In this document: piece after piece, positions 24,823 to 33,321 of the stretch
Layout of the letters: every line of letters starts with the position of its first letter
How positions within the stretch are numbered: the stretch's first letter is position 1
Source: JANXXV01 sp038230275
Lineage (GTDB): Bacteria > Acidobacteriota > Terriglobia > Bryobacterales > Bryobacteraceae
Direction of reading: 5' to 3'
Assembly: GCA_038230275.1 (NCBI GenBank)
Contig: JBBRNO010000050.1
Coordinates: 1-38,811, forward strand
Length of the DNA: 38,811 nt
Translations under genes and position numbers: made by a program
Notes under the pieces: model-generated
The model's database searches: none
The model's input: only the letters and a program-made list of their open reading frames with translations
What the model was told of the DNA's origin: nothing

Positions 24823-26100
24823 TTACTGATGAACGACAGGAATGGACGCCGAACCATAAATGCGCCCCGCCTTCACCACCGCCGCGGGAATCAGCTTGCG
24901 GTGTCCCAATCGCCGCTCGCCAACCGAATCCGCAAAGTCGAAATCGCCCTCAGCCAAGGTGAATACAGCCACGTCCGCTTCAGAGCCTACGCGCAGCGTC
25001 CCTAAACCCTTTGGAAAGCCAAACGTGTTCGCCGGATTCGCCGTACACCGCTCAATCACCTGCTCCAGCGTCAGACCCATGTGCAGAAACTTCGAAAGCG
25101 TGGTCACCAGATCGAACACCGGCCCATTGACGTTGAACTGATGCACGTCGCTGGAAATCGTGCCCGGCAACAGATCTTGTTTCAAAGCCTTTTCAGCCAC
25201 GTCGAATGAGAAGCTGCCCGCGCCATGGCCGACGTCCAGATGGATTCCCCGCGCCACCGCGGCGCGCACGGAAGGCAATATGCGCCCCTTGTCGTCCAGA
25301 ATGCCGCCGCTGCCGCCACGATAGCAATGCGTGACCACATCGCCCTTCTTCAGGACAGCGAGAATCGCATCGAGCGTGGAATGCGTGCCGCCGATGTGGA
25401 CCATCAACGGCAGCTTCACCGCGTCGGCCGCTTCTCGGGCCAGATGCAGCGCCTCCAAATCGTGAGCGTCCGCGATGTTCTCAGTGAGCCGGATCTTCAC
25501 TCCCAGAATCACGTCGCGGTTTTGCTCAATGGTGCGGATGGCAAGTTTTGGATTGGCGTAACGCAGGTCAATCAGTTCGCCGTGCGGGTTGTCGTCAGAC
25601 AGCGTGGACTGGCCCACCACGGAAATGTTCAAAAGCGCGAAGACCCGCGTATCCACGACGTTGATCACATACTTCCGTAGCCCGGGAAACGTATGCGCCC
25701 CGGCGGAGCCCGCATCCAGCACGGTGGTCACGCCCTTGGCGATGCAGTTCGGGTCCGCGGGAATGCCCAGAGGAGCCACGCCGTCGTAAACATGCGTATG
25801 AACGTCGATCAAGCCGGGCGTTACAATCTTGCCTTTGGCATTGAGTACGTTTCGCGCTTCGCTGGATGGAATATCGGCCGCAATCGTGGCAATCTTACTG
25901 CCGCTTATGGCAACGTCGCGAACCGCTGACAGAGACTGCGACGGATCAACCACGCGCCCGCCCTTCACAATCAGGTCGTAGCGAGGGGCGGCCGCCTGCT
26001 GCGCCCGCAACAAATCTTCCCAGCCTGCCGCCAGACCGCACACCAACGACGGGGTGATCGCCGTCCGTTTCAGAAATTGCCTGCGCGTGTGATGGTGCAT
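24823..26100 (-). CDS. Tat-exported amidohydrolase/deacetylase family metallohydrolase
   Basis: 425 residues. The leader TRRQFLKRTA is twin-arginine-like. The amidohydrolase barrel shows the metal set His101/His103 (DVHTHVY), Lys202 in GVKIRLTEN (probably carboxylated), His235, His258 and Asp318 (ISSDVHQ). An intact binuclear site is therefore likely. The pattern is that of the EF0837/Atu3266-like branch, whose members act on N-acyl or O-acetyl compounds. Periplasmic location follows from the leader. It lies 2 bp after the ThuA gene and closes an operon SDR, ThuA, amidohydrolase. The substrate is unknown. Confidence 0.93.
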   Translation of the reverse strand: MHHHTRRQFLKRTAITPSLVCGLAAGWEDLLRAQQAAAPRYDLIVKGGRVVDPSQSLSAVRDVAISGSKIATIAADIPSSEARNVLNAKGKIVTPGLIDVHTHVYDGVAPLGIPADPNCIAKGVTTVLDAGSAGAHTFPGLRKYVINVVDTRVFALLNISVVGQSTLSDDNPHGELIDLRYANPKLAIRTIEQNRDVILGVKIRLTENIADAHDLEALHLAREAADAVKLPLMVHIGGTHSTLDAILAVLKKGDVVTHCYRGGSGGILDDKGRILPSVRAAVARGIHLDVGHGAGSFSFDVAEKALKQDLLPGTISSDVHQFNVNGPVFDLVTTLSKFLHMGLTLEQVIERCTANPANTFGFPKGLGTLRVGSEADVAVFTLAEGDFDFADSVGERRLGHRKLIPAAVVKAGRIYGSASIPVVHQ

Positions 26101-26102
26101 GG

Positions 26103-26897
26103 CTAGCGTTTCGGACGCGGCGTTGCGTCAGCCTCAGTTAGACCCAGGGCCCATTTCACGCCTTCAATCAGCATCTTCTGAATATCCGGCCTGTCATACG
26201 TTTCTTCCCGATGCCCCAGATTGGAGTAGTAAACCCGGCCCTTGCCGTAACTCTTCACCCAACCCACCGCGAAATCGCCATCCTTGCGATGCACTCTCGG
26301 ATTGTTCATATCCAGCTTGCTCGCGTCCAGACTCATCAGCACCCGCACCTTATCGCGTGAGTAATTTTTGTACTGATAAATTTCGTCCAGAATAACAAAC
26401 TGTTCCGGAAATTGCTTCATGCCTGGAAACTCGCGATCCTCCACAATCACCGGAGCGTTGAAGGTTCCCCACGGATGCTCGTCGAAGTAGCCGCCGATCA
26501 TCTCGCCGTATTCCGGCCATTGATAGAACGTATCCGTCGCCGAATGGATGCCAATAAATCCTTTCCCGTCTTCCTTCACGAACGAAAGCAAATCGGCCTT
26601 CTGTTGGCTGTCCATTTTCAGCTCGCCGGTAGTATAAAACACCACGGCGTCGAAGTAGTTCAGATTATGCGCGTTGCCCGCCTCCAGCTTCTTCTTGGTG
26701 ATCAGTTGCGCGTCGGTGCGGATGTAGGTGTCCCACAGCCCCGTCTCGCGGCCCAATCGCTCTATGGTGGCCAGCCCATGCGATACCGAATCATGCTGAT
26801 AACCCGCCACCTCTCCAATGGCGAGAATCTTCTTCTTTTTCGGCTGCGCCTCCAGTGATAGAGCAACGCAGCAAAATACCAGTAAGAGCTTTCTCAT
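26103..26897 (-). CDS. Exported ThuA domain protein
   Basis: 264 residues from the ATG at 26897, which overlaps the SDR stop in an ATGA junction. A signal peptide (MRKLLLVFCCVALSLEA) precedes a class-I glutamine-amidotransferase-like fold. ThuA marks are KKILAIGEVAGYQHDSVSHG, the FDAVVFYTTGEL strand, GFIGIHSATDTFYQWPEY, and WVKSYGKGRVYYSNLGH. The nucleophile Cys of true amidotransferases is replaced by His-Ser in GIHSA, as in other ThuA proteins. ThuA is linked to trehalose or related sugar use, with uncertain biochemistry. It sits between an SDR and an amidohydrolase, a combination suggestive of sugar-derivative catabolism. Confidence 0.93.
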   Translation of the reverse strand: MRKLLLVFCCVALSLEAQPKKKKILAIGEVAGYQHDSVSHGLATIERLGRETGLWDTYIRTDAQLITKKKLEAGNAHNLNYFDAVVFYTTGELKMDSQQKADLLSFVKEDGKGFIGIHSATDTFYQWPEYGEMIGGYFDEHPWGTFNAPVIVEDREFPGMKQFPEQFVILDEIYQYKNYSRDKVRVLMSLDASKLDMNNPRVHRKDGDFAVGWVKSYGKGRVYYSNLGHREETYDRPDIQKMLIEGVKWALGLTEADATPRPKR

Positions 26898-27730
26898 CCG
26901 TCTTCCTTCGAAGTCTTCTGTGTGCGCCGTAAGGTGTAAATTTCCCGGCTCACGCTGGCGTGTTCCAACTTCTTCCAATCGTCGTTCACGTGCAACAATT
27001 TCCCGCTGATATGGTTTGAGGCTTCGGAGGCAAGAAACAACGCCAGTTGAATCTGTTTCTCCGGTGCGATCCCGCCGGTCAGCCGGACCTGCTGCGCCTC
27101 TTCGTTCTCTTTCCAGCCGGCCCGGTCACCCGCCTTCAGAATCTCGTCCGTCATGCTGGTGTAGGTTCCGCCAGGCGCCATCGAATTCACTTGAACATTA
27201 TGATCGCGAATTTCCTCGGCCAGCGTCTCCACCATCCGCACCACCCCGGCCTTTGATGCCGCATAGGCGGAAAACCAGGGCCGCGGACCGGCGCCGCCCC
27301 GGCCGCTCAGTACGATGATCTTCCCGGATCGCTTCTCAATCATGTGCGGCAGCACCGCGCGGCACGAGTTCATCACCCCGATCAGATTTATTTCAATCGT
27401 CTCCGCCCATGCTTTTGGCGACGTCTCCGCCAGCGGCGCAATAGGTCCTTGCACACCGGCCGCGCAGATCAAAATATCCATCGTGCCGTAGTGCGTCTTC
27501 ATGCGATCCACGGCGGCGGACATCTGCTCGAAATCGCAGACACTCGCACGGATTCGCAGCGAAGTACCTCCGGCGTGTTCGATTTCCAGGTTCGCCAGAT
27601 CCAGTTCCGCTTTGCTGCGCGCCAGCAAACCAACTCGCGCGCCTCGGGCCGCAAAGCCGATGGCCAGCCTTTTTCCGATCCCGCGCCCGGCGCCAGTGAT
27701 CAGTACACCCTTGTCTTTAACCTTGTGCAT
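26894..27730 (-). CDS. SDR family oxidoreductase
   Basis: 278 residues from the ATG at 27730. The open frame runs on to 29227, but that part is antisense to the Gfo/Idh/MocA gene and has no family content. Cofactor loop TGAGRGIG at residues 12-19, AAG at about 90-92, Tyr156 and Lys160 (YAASK), with Ser142 before. The C-terminal extension (DDWKKLEHASVSREIYTL) is longer than in the SDR at 12827-13603. It is cytoplasmic. It leads the operon with ThuA (4 bp overlap). The divergent start of the Gfo/Idh/MocA gene lies 99 bp away, so a shared regulatory region is likely. Confidence 0.92.
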   Translation of the reverse strand: MHKVKDKGVLITGAGRGIGKRLAIGFAARGARVGLLARSKAELDLANLEIEHAGGTSLRIRASVCDFEQMSAAVDRMKTHYGTMDILICAAGVQGPIAPLAETSPKAWAETIEINLIGVMNSCRAVLPHMIEKRSGKIIVLSGRGGAGPRPWFSAYAASKAGVVRMVETLAEEIRDHNVQVNSMAPGGTYTSMTDEILKAGDRAGWKENEEAQQVRLTGGIAPEKQIQLALFLASEASNHISGKLLHVNDDWKKLEHASVSREIYTLRRTQKTSKEDG

Positions 27731-27760
27731 CAGCCTTACATAGGGTACATGAAATCCAGC

Positions 27761-27787
27761 GGGCCGTCTGTAACTTCTTCGCGGCCC
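27761..27787. promoter_or_regulatory. Inverted repeat in a divergent intergenic region
   Basis: GGGCCG (27761-27766) and CGGCCC (27782-27787) form a perfect 6 bp inverted repeat with 15 bases between, in the 99 bp between the SDR and the Gfo/Idh/MocA starts. It could be an operator for both operons. The plus gene has AGGAG at 27815-27819, 10 nt before its ATG. I see no convincing -35/-10 pair. Confidence 0.25.
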
Positions 27788-27829
27788 TTGATATCCTAGG
27801 GGCGTAACACAACTAGGAGACCCCATTCC

Positions 27830-29113
27830 ATGACGGATGACTTTTCCCGCCGCAACTTTATGAAGACGGCCGCGGCAGCCGCGATAGCCGCCGCTCCGGC
27901 CGCGATGCCGGTCCTGGGCGCCAACGATCGTGTGAAGGTTGGTTGGATCGGAACCGGCTCCCGCGGCTACCACGTCATGGGTCAGATGTATCAGGGCAGC
28001 AAGGACCTGGTTGAAGTGGCAGCCGTCTGCGACACCTTCAGCGGCAACCTGGCCAAGGGAAAGGATCGCGTTCAGACCATGGGCGGCAACACTCCCAAGA
28101 CCTACGTCGACTACAAGGAGATTCTGGCCGACCCCTCCATTACCGTCGTCTTCATTGCAACGCCTGAGCATCTGCATTACGCCATGGCGATGGCCGCGCT
28201 GAAAGCCGGAAAGAATATTTATCTGGAGAAGCCCATCGGCCACACCATTGAAGAGGGCGCGGAGATTGTGAAACTGGCCGAGAAGACTGAAAAGGTTGTG
28301 CAGGTTGGCACGCAGAATCGCAGCAACAAGCTCTATATCCGCGCCAAGGAAATGTTCGAGCAAGGCATGATCGGCGAAGTGCATTACGTCCGCGCCTTCT
28401 GGTATCGCAACTTTGACCCCACCGCGCCAATCCCCGCCGCCTGGCGCTACGTGATTCCACCGGACGCCGACGAAAGCAACTCCGATTGGAACAAGTTCCT
28501 CGGCAGCGCCCCGAAACGCCCGTTCGATAAGCACCGTTACTACCAGTGGCGCAATTACTGGGACTACTCCGGCGGCATTTCCACCGATCTGCTGGTGCAT
28601 CAGACGGATATCTCGAACTTCGTGCTGGGCAAGGTTCTGCCGACAACATGCATGGCGTCCGGCGGAATTTACATGTGGGGCAAACCGGACGACCGCGAAG
28701 TGCCCGATACGCTGAGCGCCATCTATGAGTACCCGGACAACTTCCAATTGAACTATAGCTGCTACTTCGGCAACGATCAGTACGGCTACGGCGAACAGTT
28801 CCTCGGCTCGGAAGGGACCATCGAAGTGCTGGACCGGCAGAAGCTGCATTTCTATCCGCAGAAGTTCAACAAGAAACCCATCAAGGACCGCCAGGAAGTT
28901 CACCTGGATTACTTGAAAGATTTCAATCAGGCGGACGCCACTGAGGCGCACGTCAAGAATTTCATTGAAGCCGTGCAAGGGAAAACCAAGGCCATCGCCC
29001 CGGCCCGCGCCGGACAGATTGCCGCCATTCCCGGCCACATGGCAACGTTGTCGTATAAGAACAACAAGAAGATTTACTGGGATCCGAAAACCGAGAAATA
29101 CCACTTCTCCTAA
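27830..29113 (+). CDS. Tat-exported Gfo/Idh/MocA family oxidoreductase
   Basis: 427 residues. Twin-arginine leader FSRRNFMKTAAAAA. The Rossmann loop reads VGWIGTGSRGYHVMG and the conserved EKP segment is NIYLEKPIGHTIEEG. The substrate region has GISTDLLVHQTD with the catalytic His. It has the same domain order as the protein at 11516-12814. The second copy in the window is similar only in family motifs, not nearly identical, so it is a paralogue and not a recent duplicate. It is probably periplasmic and NAD(P)-dependent. It is divergent from SDR-ThuA-amidohydrolase. A hairpin follows the stop. Confidence 0.95.
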   Translation: MTDDFSRRNFMKTAAAAAIAAAPAAMPVLGANDRVKVGWIGTGSRGYHVMGQMYQGSKDLVEVAAVCDTFSGNLAKGKDRVQTMGGNTPKTYVDYKEILADPSITVVFIATPEHLHYAMAMAALKAGKNIYLEKPIGHTIEEGAEIVKLAEKTEKVVQVGTQNRSNKLYIRAKEMFEQGMIGEVHYVRAFWYRNFDPTAPIPAAWRYVIPPDADESNSDWNKFLGSAPKRPFDKHRYYQWRNYWDYSGGISTDLLVHQTDISNFVLGKVLPTTCMASGGIYMWGKPDDREVPDTLSAIYEYPDNFQLNYSCYFGNDQYGYGEQFLGSEGTIEVLDRQKLHFYPQKFNKKPIKDRQEVHLDYLKDFNQADATEAHVKNFIEAVQGKTKAIAPARAGQIAAIPGHMATLSYKNNKKIYWDPKTEKYHFS

Positions 29114-29121
29114 ATCGCAAC

Positions 29122-29146
29122 ACGGCCGGTTTCCCGCCGGCCGTTT
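29122..29146 (+). terminator. Probable intrinsic terminator after Gfo/Idh/MocA gene
   Basis: Perfect 8 bp stem ACGGCCGG / CCGGCCGT (29122-29129 and 29137-29144) with a 7 nt loop, followed by TT only. The stem is strong but the T-run is very short. It sits 9 bp after the stop of the Gfo/Idh/MocA gene. The convergent acyl-CoA dehydrogenase gene ends about 100 bp downstream. Confidence 0.6.
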
Positions 29147-29246
29147 GTCATCGCATTCGCTGCCAGGCAGCCCGCTCAGGGTCGAACGGAATTGCGTGAG
29201 TGACGTCAACGCAGCTAGCCCAACCACTTCCTTTTTTGCAAATTGA

Positions 29247-30446
29247 TCAGAACCGCTTCAGTTCGATCTTCGCAATCGCCTGCCGGTGCACTTCGTCTGG
29301 GCCGTCCGCCAGGCGCAGCGTCCGTGAGTTCGCCCACATCGCAGCCAGTTCGAAATCCTGACAAACTCCAGCGCCGCCATGCGCCTGAACAGCGCGGTCA
29401 ATCACGCGCAACGCCAGATTCGGCGCCACCACTTTGATCATCGCGATCTCGGCTCGCGCGGCCTTGTTCCCCACCGTGTCCATCAGGTGCGCCGCTTGCA
29501 GTGTCAGCAATCGGGCCTGTTCAATTTCAATTCGCGAGTCCGCGATGTCGGCCAGAATGGTCCCCTGCTCCGCGATCGGTTTACCAAAGGCCACGCGGGC
29601 TCTCACGCGCCGGCACATCATCTCCAACGCCCGCTCTGCCTGGCCAATCAACCGCATACAGTGATGAATGCGCCCAGGCCCCAACCGCCCTTGAGCGATT
29701 TCAAAGCCGCGCCCCTCGCCCAGTAAGATATTCGACACCGGCACCCGCACATTCTCGAATACGATTTCCCCATGGCCGTGCGGGGCGTGATCGTACCCGT
29801 AGACCGTCAACATCCGCGTGATGGTAATTCCAGGGGTATCCAGCGGAACCAGCACCATCGACTGTTGCTTGTGCCGCTCGGCGCCGGCGTCGGTCTTACC
29901 CATGAAGATCGAGATCTTGCAGCGCGGATCGCCCGCACCGGAACTCCACCATTTGTGACCATTGATCACATAGTCCCCGCCATCGCGAACGATGCTTGCC
30001 TGGATGTTCGTCGCGTCGGAAGAGGCAACGCCGGGCTCAGTCATGCAGAAACAGGAACGGATCTCACCGTTCAGCAGCGGCAGCAGCCAGCGTTGCTTCT
30101 GCTCCTCGCTTCCATAGCGCACCAGAACTTCCATGTTCCCGGTGTCGGGCGCGGAGCAATTGAATGCCTCCGGCGCAATGCTCGAACGGCCCATAATTTC
30201 GCAGAGGTGGGCATACTCTAAGTTGCTCAACCCCGCGCCATATTCGGCCTGAGGCAAGAACAGATTCCACAGTCCCGCGGCTTTCCCCTTCCGCTTCAGC
30301 TCTTCCACTATGGCGGTGGGTTGCCAGCGGTCACCTTCGGCCACCTGCTGATAGAAGAGGGCCTCATTCGGATAAATGTGTTCCTCCATGAAGCCGAGCA
30401 GCCGTTGCCGCAGTTCCTGAACGCGCGGAGAATAATCGAAGCTCAT
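29247..30446 (-). CDS. Acyl-CoA dehydrogenase family protein (ACAD10/11-like)
   Basis: 399 residues, the usual length for the family. Flavin-binding stretches are clear: FCMTEPGVASSDATNIQ and GHKWWSSGAGDPRCKISIFM. The latter, with HKQQSMVLVP, matches the ACAD10/11-type branch. The C-terminal helices carry RARVAFGKPIAEQGTILADI and VQAHGGAGVCQDFELAAMW. It oxidises acyl-CoA at the alpha-beta bond with FAD; the chain type is not determined. It starts immediately after the enoyl-CoA hydratase stop, with no gap. It is last in an operon CoA transferase, DUF6526, hydratase, dehydrogenase. Confidence 0.95.
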   Translation of the reverse strand: MSFDYSPRVQELRQRLLGFMEEHIYPNEALFYQQVAEGDRWQPTAIVEELKRKGKAAGLWNLFLPQAEYGAGLSNLEYAHLCEIMGRSSIAPEAFNCSAPDTGNMEVLVRYGSEEQKQRWLLPLLNGEIRSCFCMTEPGVASSDATNIQASIVRDGGDYVINGHKWWSSGAGDPRCKISIFMGKTDAGAERHKQQSMVLVPLDTPGITITRMLTVYGYDHAPHGHGEIVFENVRVPVSNILLGEGRGFEIAQGRLGPGRIHHCMRLIGQAERALEMMCRRVRARVAFGKPIAEQGTILADIADSRIEIEQARLLTLQAAHLMDTVGNKAARAEIAMIKVVAPNLALRVIDRAVQAHGGAGVCQDFELAAMWANSRTLRLADGPDEVHRQAIAKIELKRF

Positions 30447-31232
30447 CTATTTTCCGGTAAACGCCGCGGGGCGTTTCTCCATGAAATGCGCCACGCCTTC
30501 CTTGAAGTCCTCGGTGCCAAAACTGCCGAACATCTCCGTGGTAGCCAGATCCACAGCCTCGTTTAACGACTGCCCCTGCGACTTGTAGAGTTGGTTCTTC
30601 ATGATGCGCAAAGAGCGAGGCGACACAGTTGTTGCCAGCTCCATCGCATAAGCCTTCACTGCGTCCAGAAAACCATCTTGCGGAAACACACGATTGACCA
30701 AACCGAGTTGCTGCGCCTCGGCGGCGTCGAACGTTCGCGACGAAAACAGCAGATCGGCTGAATTCGCCAAGCCAATGATGCGCGGCAGCATCCATGCCAT
30801 TCCATACTCGGCAACCAGCCCGCGCCTGGCAAAGATGGTGTTGAATTTAGCTCCCTCCGCCGCAAAGCGAATATCACAGTAGAGCGGAATCACCAGCCCC
30901 AGGCCCACGGCCGGCCCGTTAATCGCCGCGATGATCGGCTTGGGAACCTCCAACAGCCACGAGTGCTTCCGCTGGTGTTCCCCAAGCTTCCTGGCTTCCC
31001 CGCCCTTCTCCACCACCGCGGTCAGCAGACTCATATCCGCACCGGCACAGAAGCCGCGTCCGGCGCCGGTCACAATCACCACACGCACGTGTTCATCGGA
31101 TGCGGCCTCGCGGATGGCGTGGCCGAACTCCTCTTCCATGTGCATTGTCCAGGCGTTCAATTTATCGGGACGGTTGAGCGTAATGGTTGCGACTCGGTTC
31201 TCAACCTGATACAGGATTTCGTCGTAAGGCAT
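30447..31232 (-). CDS. Enoyl-CoA hydratase/isomerase family protein
   Basis: 261 residues of the crotonase fold. The oxyanion-hole stretches are GAGRGFCAGADMS and AAINGPAVGLGLVIPLYCDI. The first of the two usual catalytic glutamates appears replaced (NTIFARRG). The second region keeps a Glu in LVAEYGMAWMLPR, as in a well-populated branch of these proteins. It could be a hydratase or an isomerase. It abuts the acyl-CoA dehydrogenase and lies 20 bp after DUF6526. Cytoplasmic, in beta-oxidation-like catabolism. Confidence 0.93.
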   Translation of the reverse strand: MPYDEILYQVENRVATITLNRPDKLNAWTMHMEEEFGHAIREAASDEHVRVVIVTGAGRGFCAGADMSLLTAVVEKGGEARKLGEHQRKHSWLLEVPKPIIAAINGPAVGLGLVIPLYCDIRFAAEGAKFNTIFARRGLVAEYGMAWMLPRIIGLANSADLLFSSRTFDAAEAQQLGLVNRVFPQDGFLDAVKAYAMELATTVSPRSLRIMKNQLYKSQGQSLNEAVDLATTEMFGSFGTEDFKEGVAHFMEKRPAAFTGK

Positions 31233-31252
31233 GGCTGATATCCTACAAGACG

Positions 31253-31684
31253 TCAGACGCGGAAGTTATCGGCGCGCCAATTCACGATCGACTTCTTGAT
31301 ATCCGCCGGCGAGAGCTGATTCGAAAACGTCAGCGCCACCAGTCCAGGAATTTCAGCGTCGGAGGCAAAGCGGAGTGAGATCAGTTGCCGTTCGGTAAGT
31401 TCCCCAATGCGCGATCGAAGAGGTTCCTGCAATAGGTTGGCTAAGCGGAGCCGCTCTTCCAGCCGGATCAAGCGGTCCTGCACTTTCAAAGAGGTGATGC
31501 GCCCCTGAAACGTTACCACCGCCAAGCCGAATGCGATTATCATCATCCATCCGGCCTCAAGCGAGGGATGCCTGACCAGATTGACGATAGAGCTAACCGC
31601 ATTGATGAGGAATACCGGAGCGGCGAAAAAGTGAAACGGTGGATCCCATTTTGTGTGGTGGGCTAGATCTTGCGTTGTCGGCAT
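31253..31684 (-). CDS. DUF6526 membrane protein
   Basis: 143 residues. The start HTKWDPPFHFFAAPVFLINAV, two hydrophobic helices (about residues 17-40 and 45-62), and the signature KVQDRLIRLEERLRLANLL followed by LTERQLISLRFASDAEIPGLV identify the DUF6526 family. Function unknown. The family is common in Acidobacteriota as a lone gene. Here it is inserted between a CoA transferase and an enoyl-CoA hydratase with an 18 bp gap to the former and a 20 bp gap to the latter. This makes co-expression likely. A link to lipid metabolism is inferred only from location. Confidence 0.9.
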   Translation of the reverse strand: MPTTQDLAHHTKWDPPFHFFAAPVFLINAVSSIVNLVRHPSLEAGWMMIIAFGLAVVTFQGRITSLKVQDRLIRLEERLRLANLLQEPLRSRIGELTERQLISLRFASDAEIPGLVALTFSNQLSPADIKKSIVNWRADNFRV

Positions 31685-31702
31685 ATCGATTGAGCTCCTA
31701 TT

Positions 31703-32884
31703 CTACGCTTCATGAATGATACCCGAGTTAATCAGGTTCTGAATCAGATTCTTGTCGCATCCCAAAAGATCCATCAAAACTTCGCGCGTGTGCTCGCCCA
31801 ATCGCGGTGCCGTGGATCGCTCGGCGCTGGACGCGGATTCCATCTTGATTGGCAGTCCGGTAATCGGAATTGGGCCCGTATGCGGGAACATCCGGCGAAC
31901 GGCCGATTGGGGATCCCGGTAGACGTCTTCAAGAGTTCGGACCGGGGAAGACGGCACGCCGGCCGACAGTAACCGGGCAGCCCAGTTCGCTGCTGTATCC
32001 ATCAGGAATATCTCCGCCAGCAGCGGCTCCAGAACCTTTCGATTTGCTACCCGATCCGCGTTCGTCGCGTAGTCCGGGTCAGCAGTCAGGCCGGGACGTT
32101 CAATCGCCAGACAAAAATCCTTCCAAAGCTTATCGCTGGCAACGGCGATGGCGATTTCCCTGTCGGCAGTGGCAAATGTCCGGTACGGAACAATCGAGCC
32201 GAACGAAGTTCCAAGCGGGCCCGGCACCTTTCCCGATCCCAGATAGTAAGCAAAGTTCGAAGCCATGGCGGAAATCATGGAATCGAACATGGATATGTCC
32301 ACATACTGCCCCAAGCCCGTTTGATCGCGCGTCCGCAGTCCCATCAAAATGCCGATCACCGCGAACATGCCCGCCGTGATGTCCGCTACTGAATGTCCGC
32401 AACGGACAGTCTCTCCGCTTTCCGTACCGGTAATACTGAGCAGTCCACTGGCGGCTTGCATAATCAGGTCCATTGCAGACTCATCGCGCGACGGCCCGTC
32501 CTGTCCGTAGCCGGAGATCGAACAATAGACCAATCGCGGATTCAATCGGTGAACGTCCTTGAAACCGAAGCCTAACCGGTCCATGGTACCGACCCTGAAA
32601 TTCTCCACCAGCACGTCCACCTTCGCAATCAGACTTAGACAAAGATCGCGGCCTTCCGGCTTCTTAAGATCGATGCATATTCCTTTCTTGCCGGCGTTGA
32701 TGCCCAAAAAGTAAGATGCCTGCGCATCCGAATAAGGCGGTCCCCAACCCCGTCCCATATCGCCAACCGGCGATTCCAGCTTGTAAACCGTCGCCCCATA
32801 ACCGCCAAGCAGCAGCGTGCAATAAGGGCCGGCCAGGGCATGGCTGAAATCGAGTACCTTCACATTTTGCAGCGGCGCTTCCAT
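31703..32884 (-). CDS. CaiB/BaiF-type (family III) CoA transferase
   Basis: 393 residues from the ATG at 32884. An open extension of 47 codons upstream is unlike the family, so it is left out. Family III marks: VLDFSHALAGPYCTLLLGGYGA, residues about 10-31; VYKLESPVGDMGRGWGPP; VDVLVENFRVGTMDRLGFG. Asp139 in AMDLIMQAASG is the predicted acyl-accepting residue. It moves CoA between acyl groups, activating the substrate for the hydratase and dehydrogenase downstream. The set is like the carnitine (cai) or bile-acid operons in content but has no further match. It is divergent from hfq. Confidence 0.94.
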   Translation of the reverse strand: MEAPLQNVKVLDFSHALAGPYCTLLLGGYGATVYKLESPVGDMGRGWGPPYSDAQASYFLGINAGKKGICIDLKKPEGRDLCLSLIAKVDVLVENFRVGTMDRLGFGFKDVHRLNPRLVYCSISGYGQDGPSRDESAMDLIMQAASGLLSITGTESGETVRCGHSVADITAGMFAVIGILMGLRTRDQTGLGQYVDISMFDSMISAMASNFAYYLGSGKVPGPLGTSFGSIVPYRTFATADREIAIAVASDKLWKDFCLAIERPGLTADPDYATNADRVANRKVLEPLLAEIFLMDTAANWAARLLSAGVPSSPVRTLEDVYRDPQSAVRRMFPHTGPIPITGLPIKMESASSAERSTAPRLGEHTREVLMDLLGCDKNLIQNLINSGIIHEA

Positions 32885-32997
32885 GGCGAGCTTGTATAAT
32901 AACGCGCTCAAAATATTTCTGGATCGCGCGGGAAAACTGTTACACTTGCAAGAACGTTGCTTGATATAGAATCGAAGCATTAAGACCCGAAGAGGCC

Positions 32998-33002
32998 GGA
33001 GG
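32998..33002 (+). promoter_or_regulatory. Shine-Dalgarno site that fixes the hfq start
   Basis: GGAGG lies 7 nt before the ATG at 33010 and only 1 nt before the ATG at 33004. The spacing favours 33010. Confidence 0.6.
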
Positions 33003-33009
33003 AATGGAC

Positions 33010-33312
33010 ATGGAAAAGCTGGCACAGCAAAACATCCAGGAAGCTTTTCTAAATAATGCGCGCAAGGACAAGACGTTCTTGACCATTTACCTGATGAGCG
33101 GCGTGAAGTTGTCCGGACGGATCAAGAGCTTCGACAAGTACTCGGTCATTCTGGAAGCCAGCAATCAGGAACAACTCATTTTTAAACACGCAATCTCCAC
33201 TGTTGTCGTTTCGCGTCCGGCGCATATCTCGTCCGGTCCCCATACATCCGCCGCTTCCGCCGTTGCGCATCCGGGCGGCAGGGCAGGCGAGTCCGAAACC
33301 ACCGAGGAGTAG
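33010..33312 (+). CDS. hfq: RNA chaperone Hfq
   Basis: 100 residues from the ATG at 33010; the ATG at 33004 is in frame two codons earlier. Sm1 motif: FLTIYLMSGVKLSGRIKSFD. Sm2 motif: LIFKHAISTVV, with the RNA-contacting FKHAIS in place of the usual YKHAIS. The last 30 residues (70-100) are a polar, low-complexity tail. Hfq forms a hexamer that pairs small RNAs with mRNAs. It is followed 9 bp later by hflX, the common hfq-hflX arrangement. The promoter is probably in the 125 bp upstream (AT-rich TATAGAAT near 32965-32972), shared with the divergent CoA transferase. Confidence 0.95.
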   Translation: MEKLAQQNIQEAFLNNARKDKTFLTIYLMSGVKLSGRIKSFDKYSVILEASNQEQLIFKHAISTVVVSRPAHISSGPHTSAASAVAHPGGRAGESETTEE

Positions 33313-33321
33313 ATTTTCCCA

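Noticed and set aside
27731..29227. Minus-strand open frame extending the SDR by about 500 codons
   Set aside because: It is antisense to the Gfo/Idh/MocA gene. The SDR fold begins cleanly at the ATG at 27730 and the extension has no domain.
32939..32972. Sigma-70 promoter for hfq
   Set aside because: TATAGA/TAGAAT is plausible as a -10 but no -35 with 16-18 bp spacing fits, so it is not listed as a feature.
32885..33025. Upstream extension of the CoA transferase start
   Set aside because: Family-like sequence starts at MEAPLQNVKVLDFS; the extension would cover the hfq promoter region.
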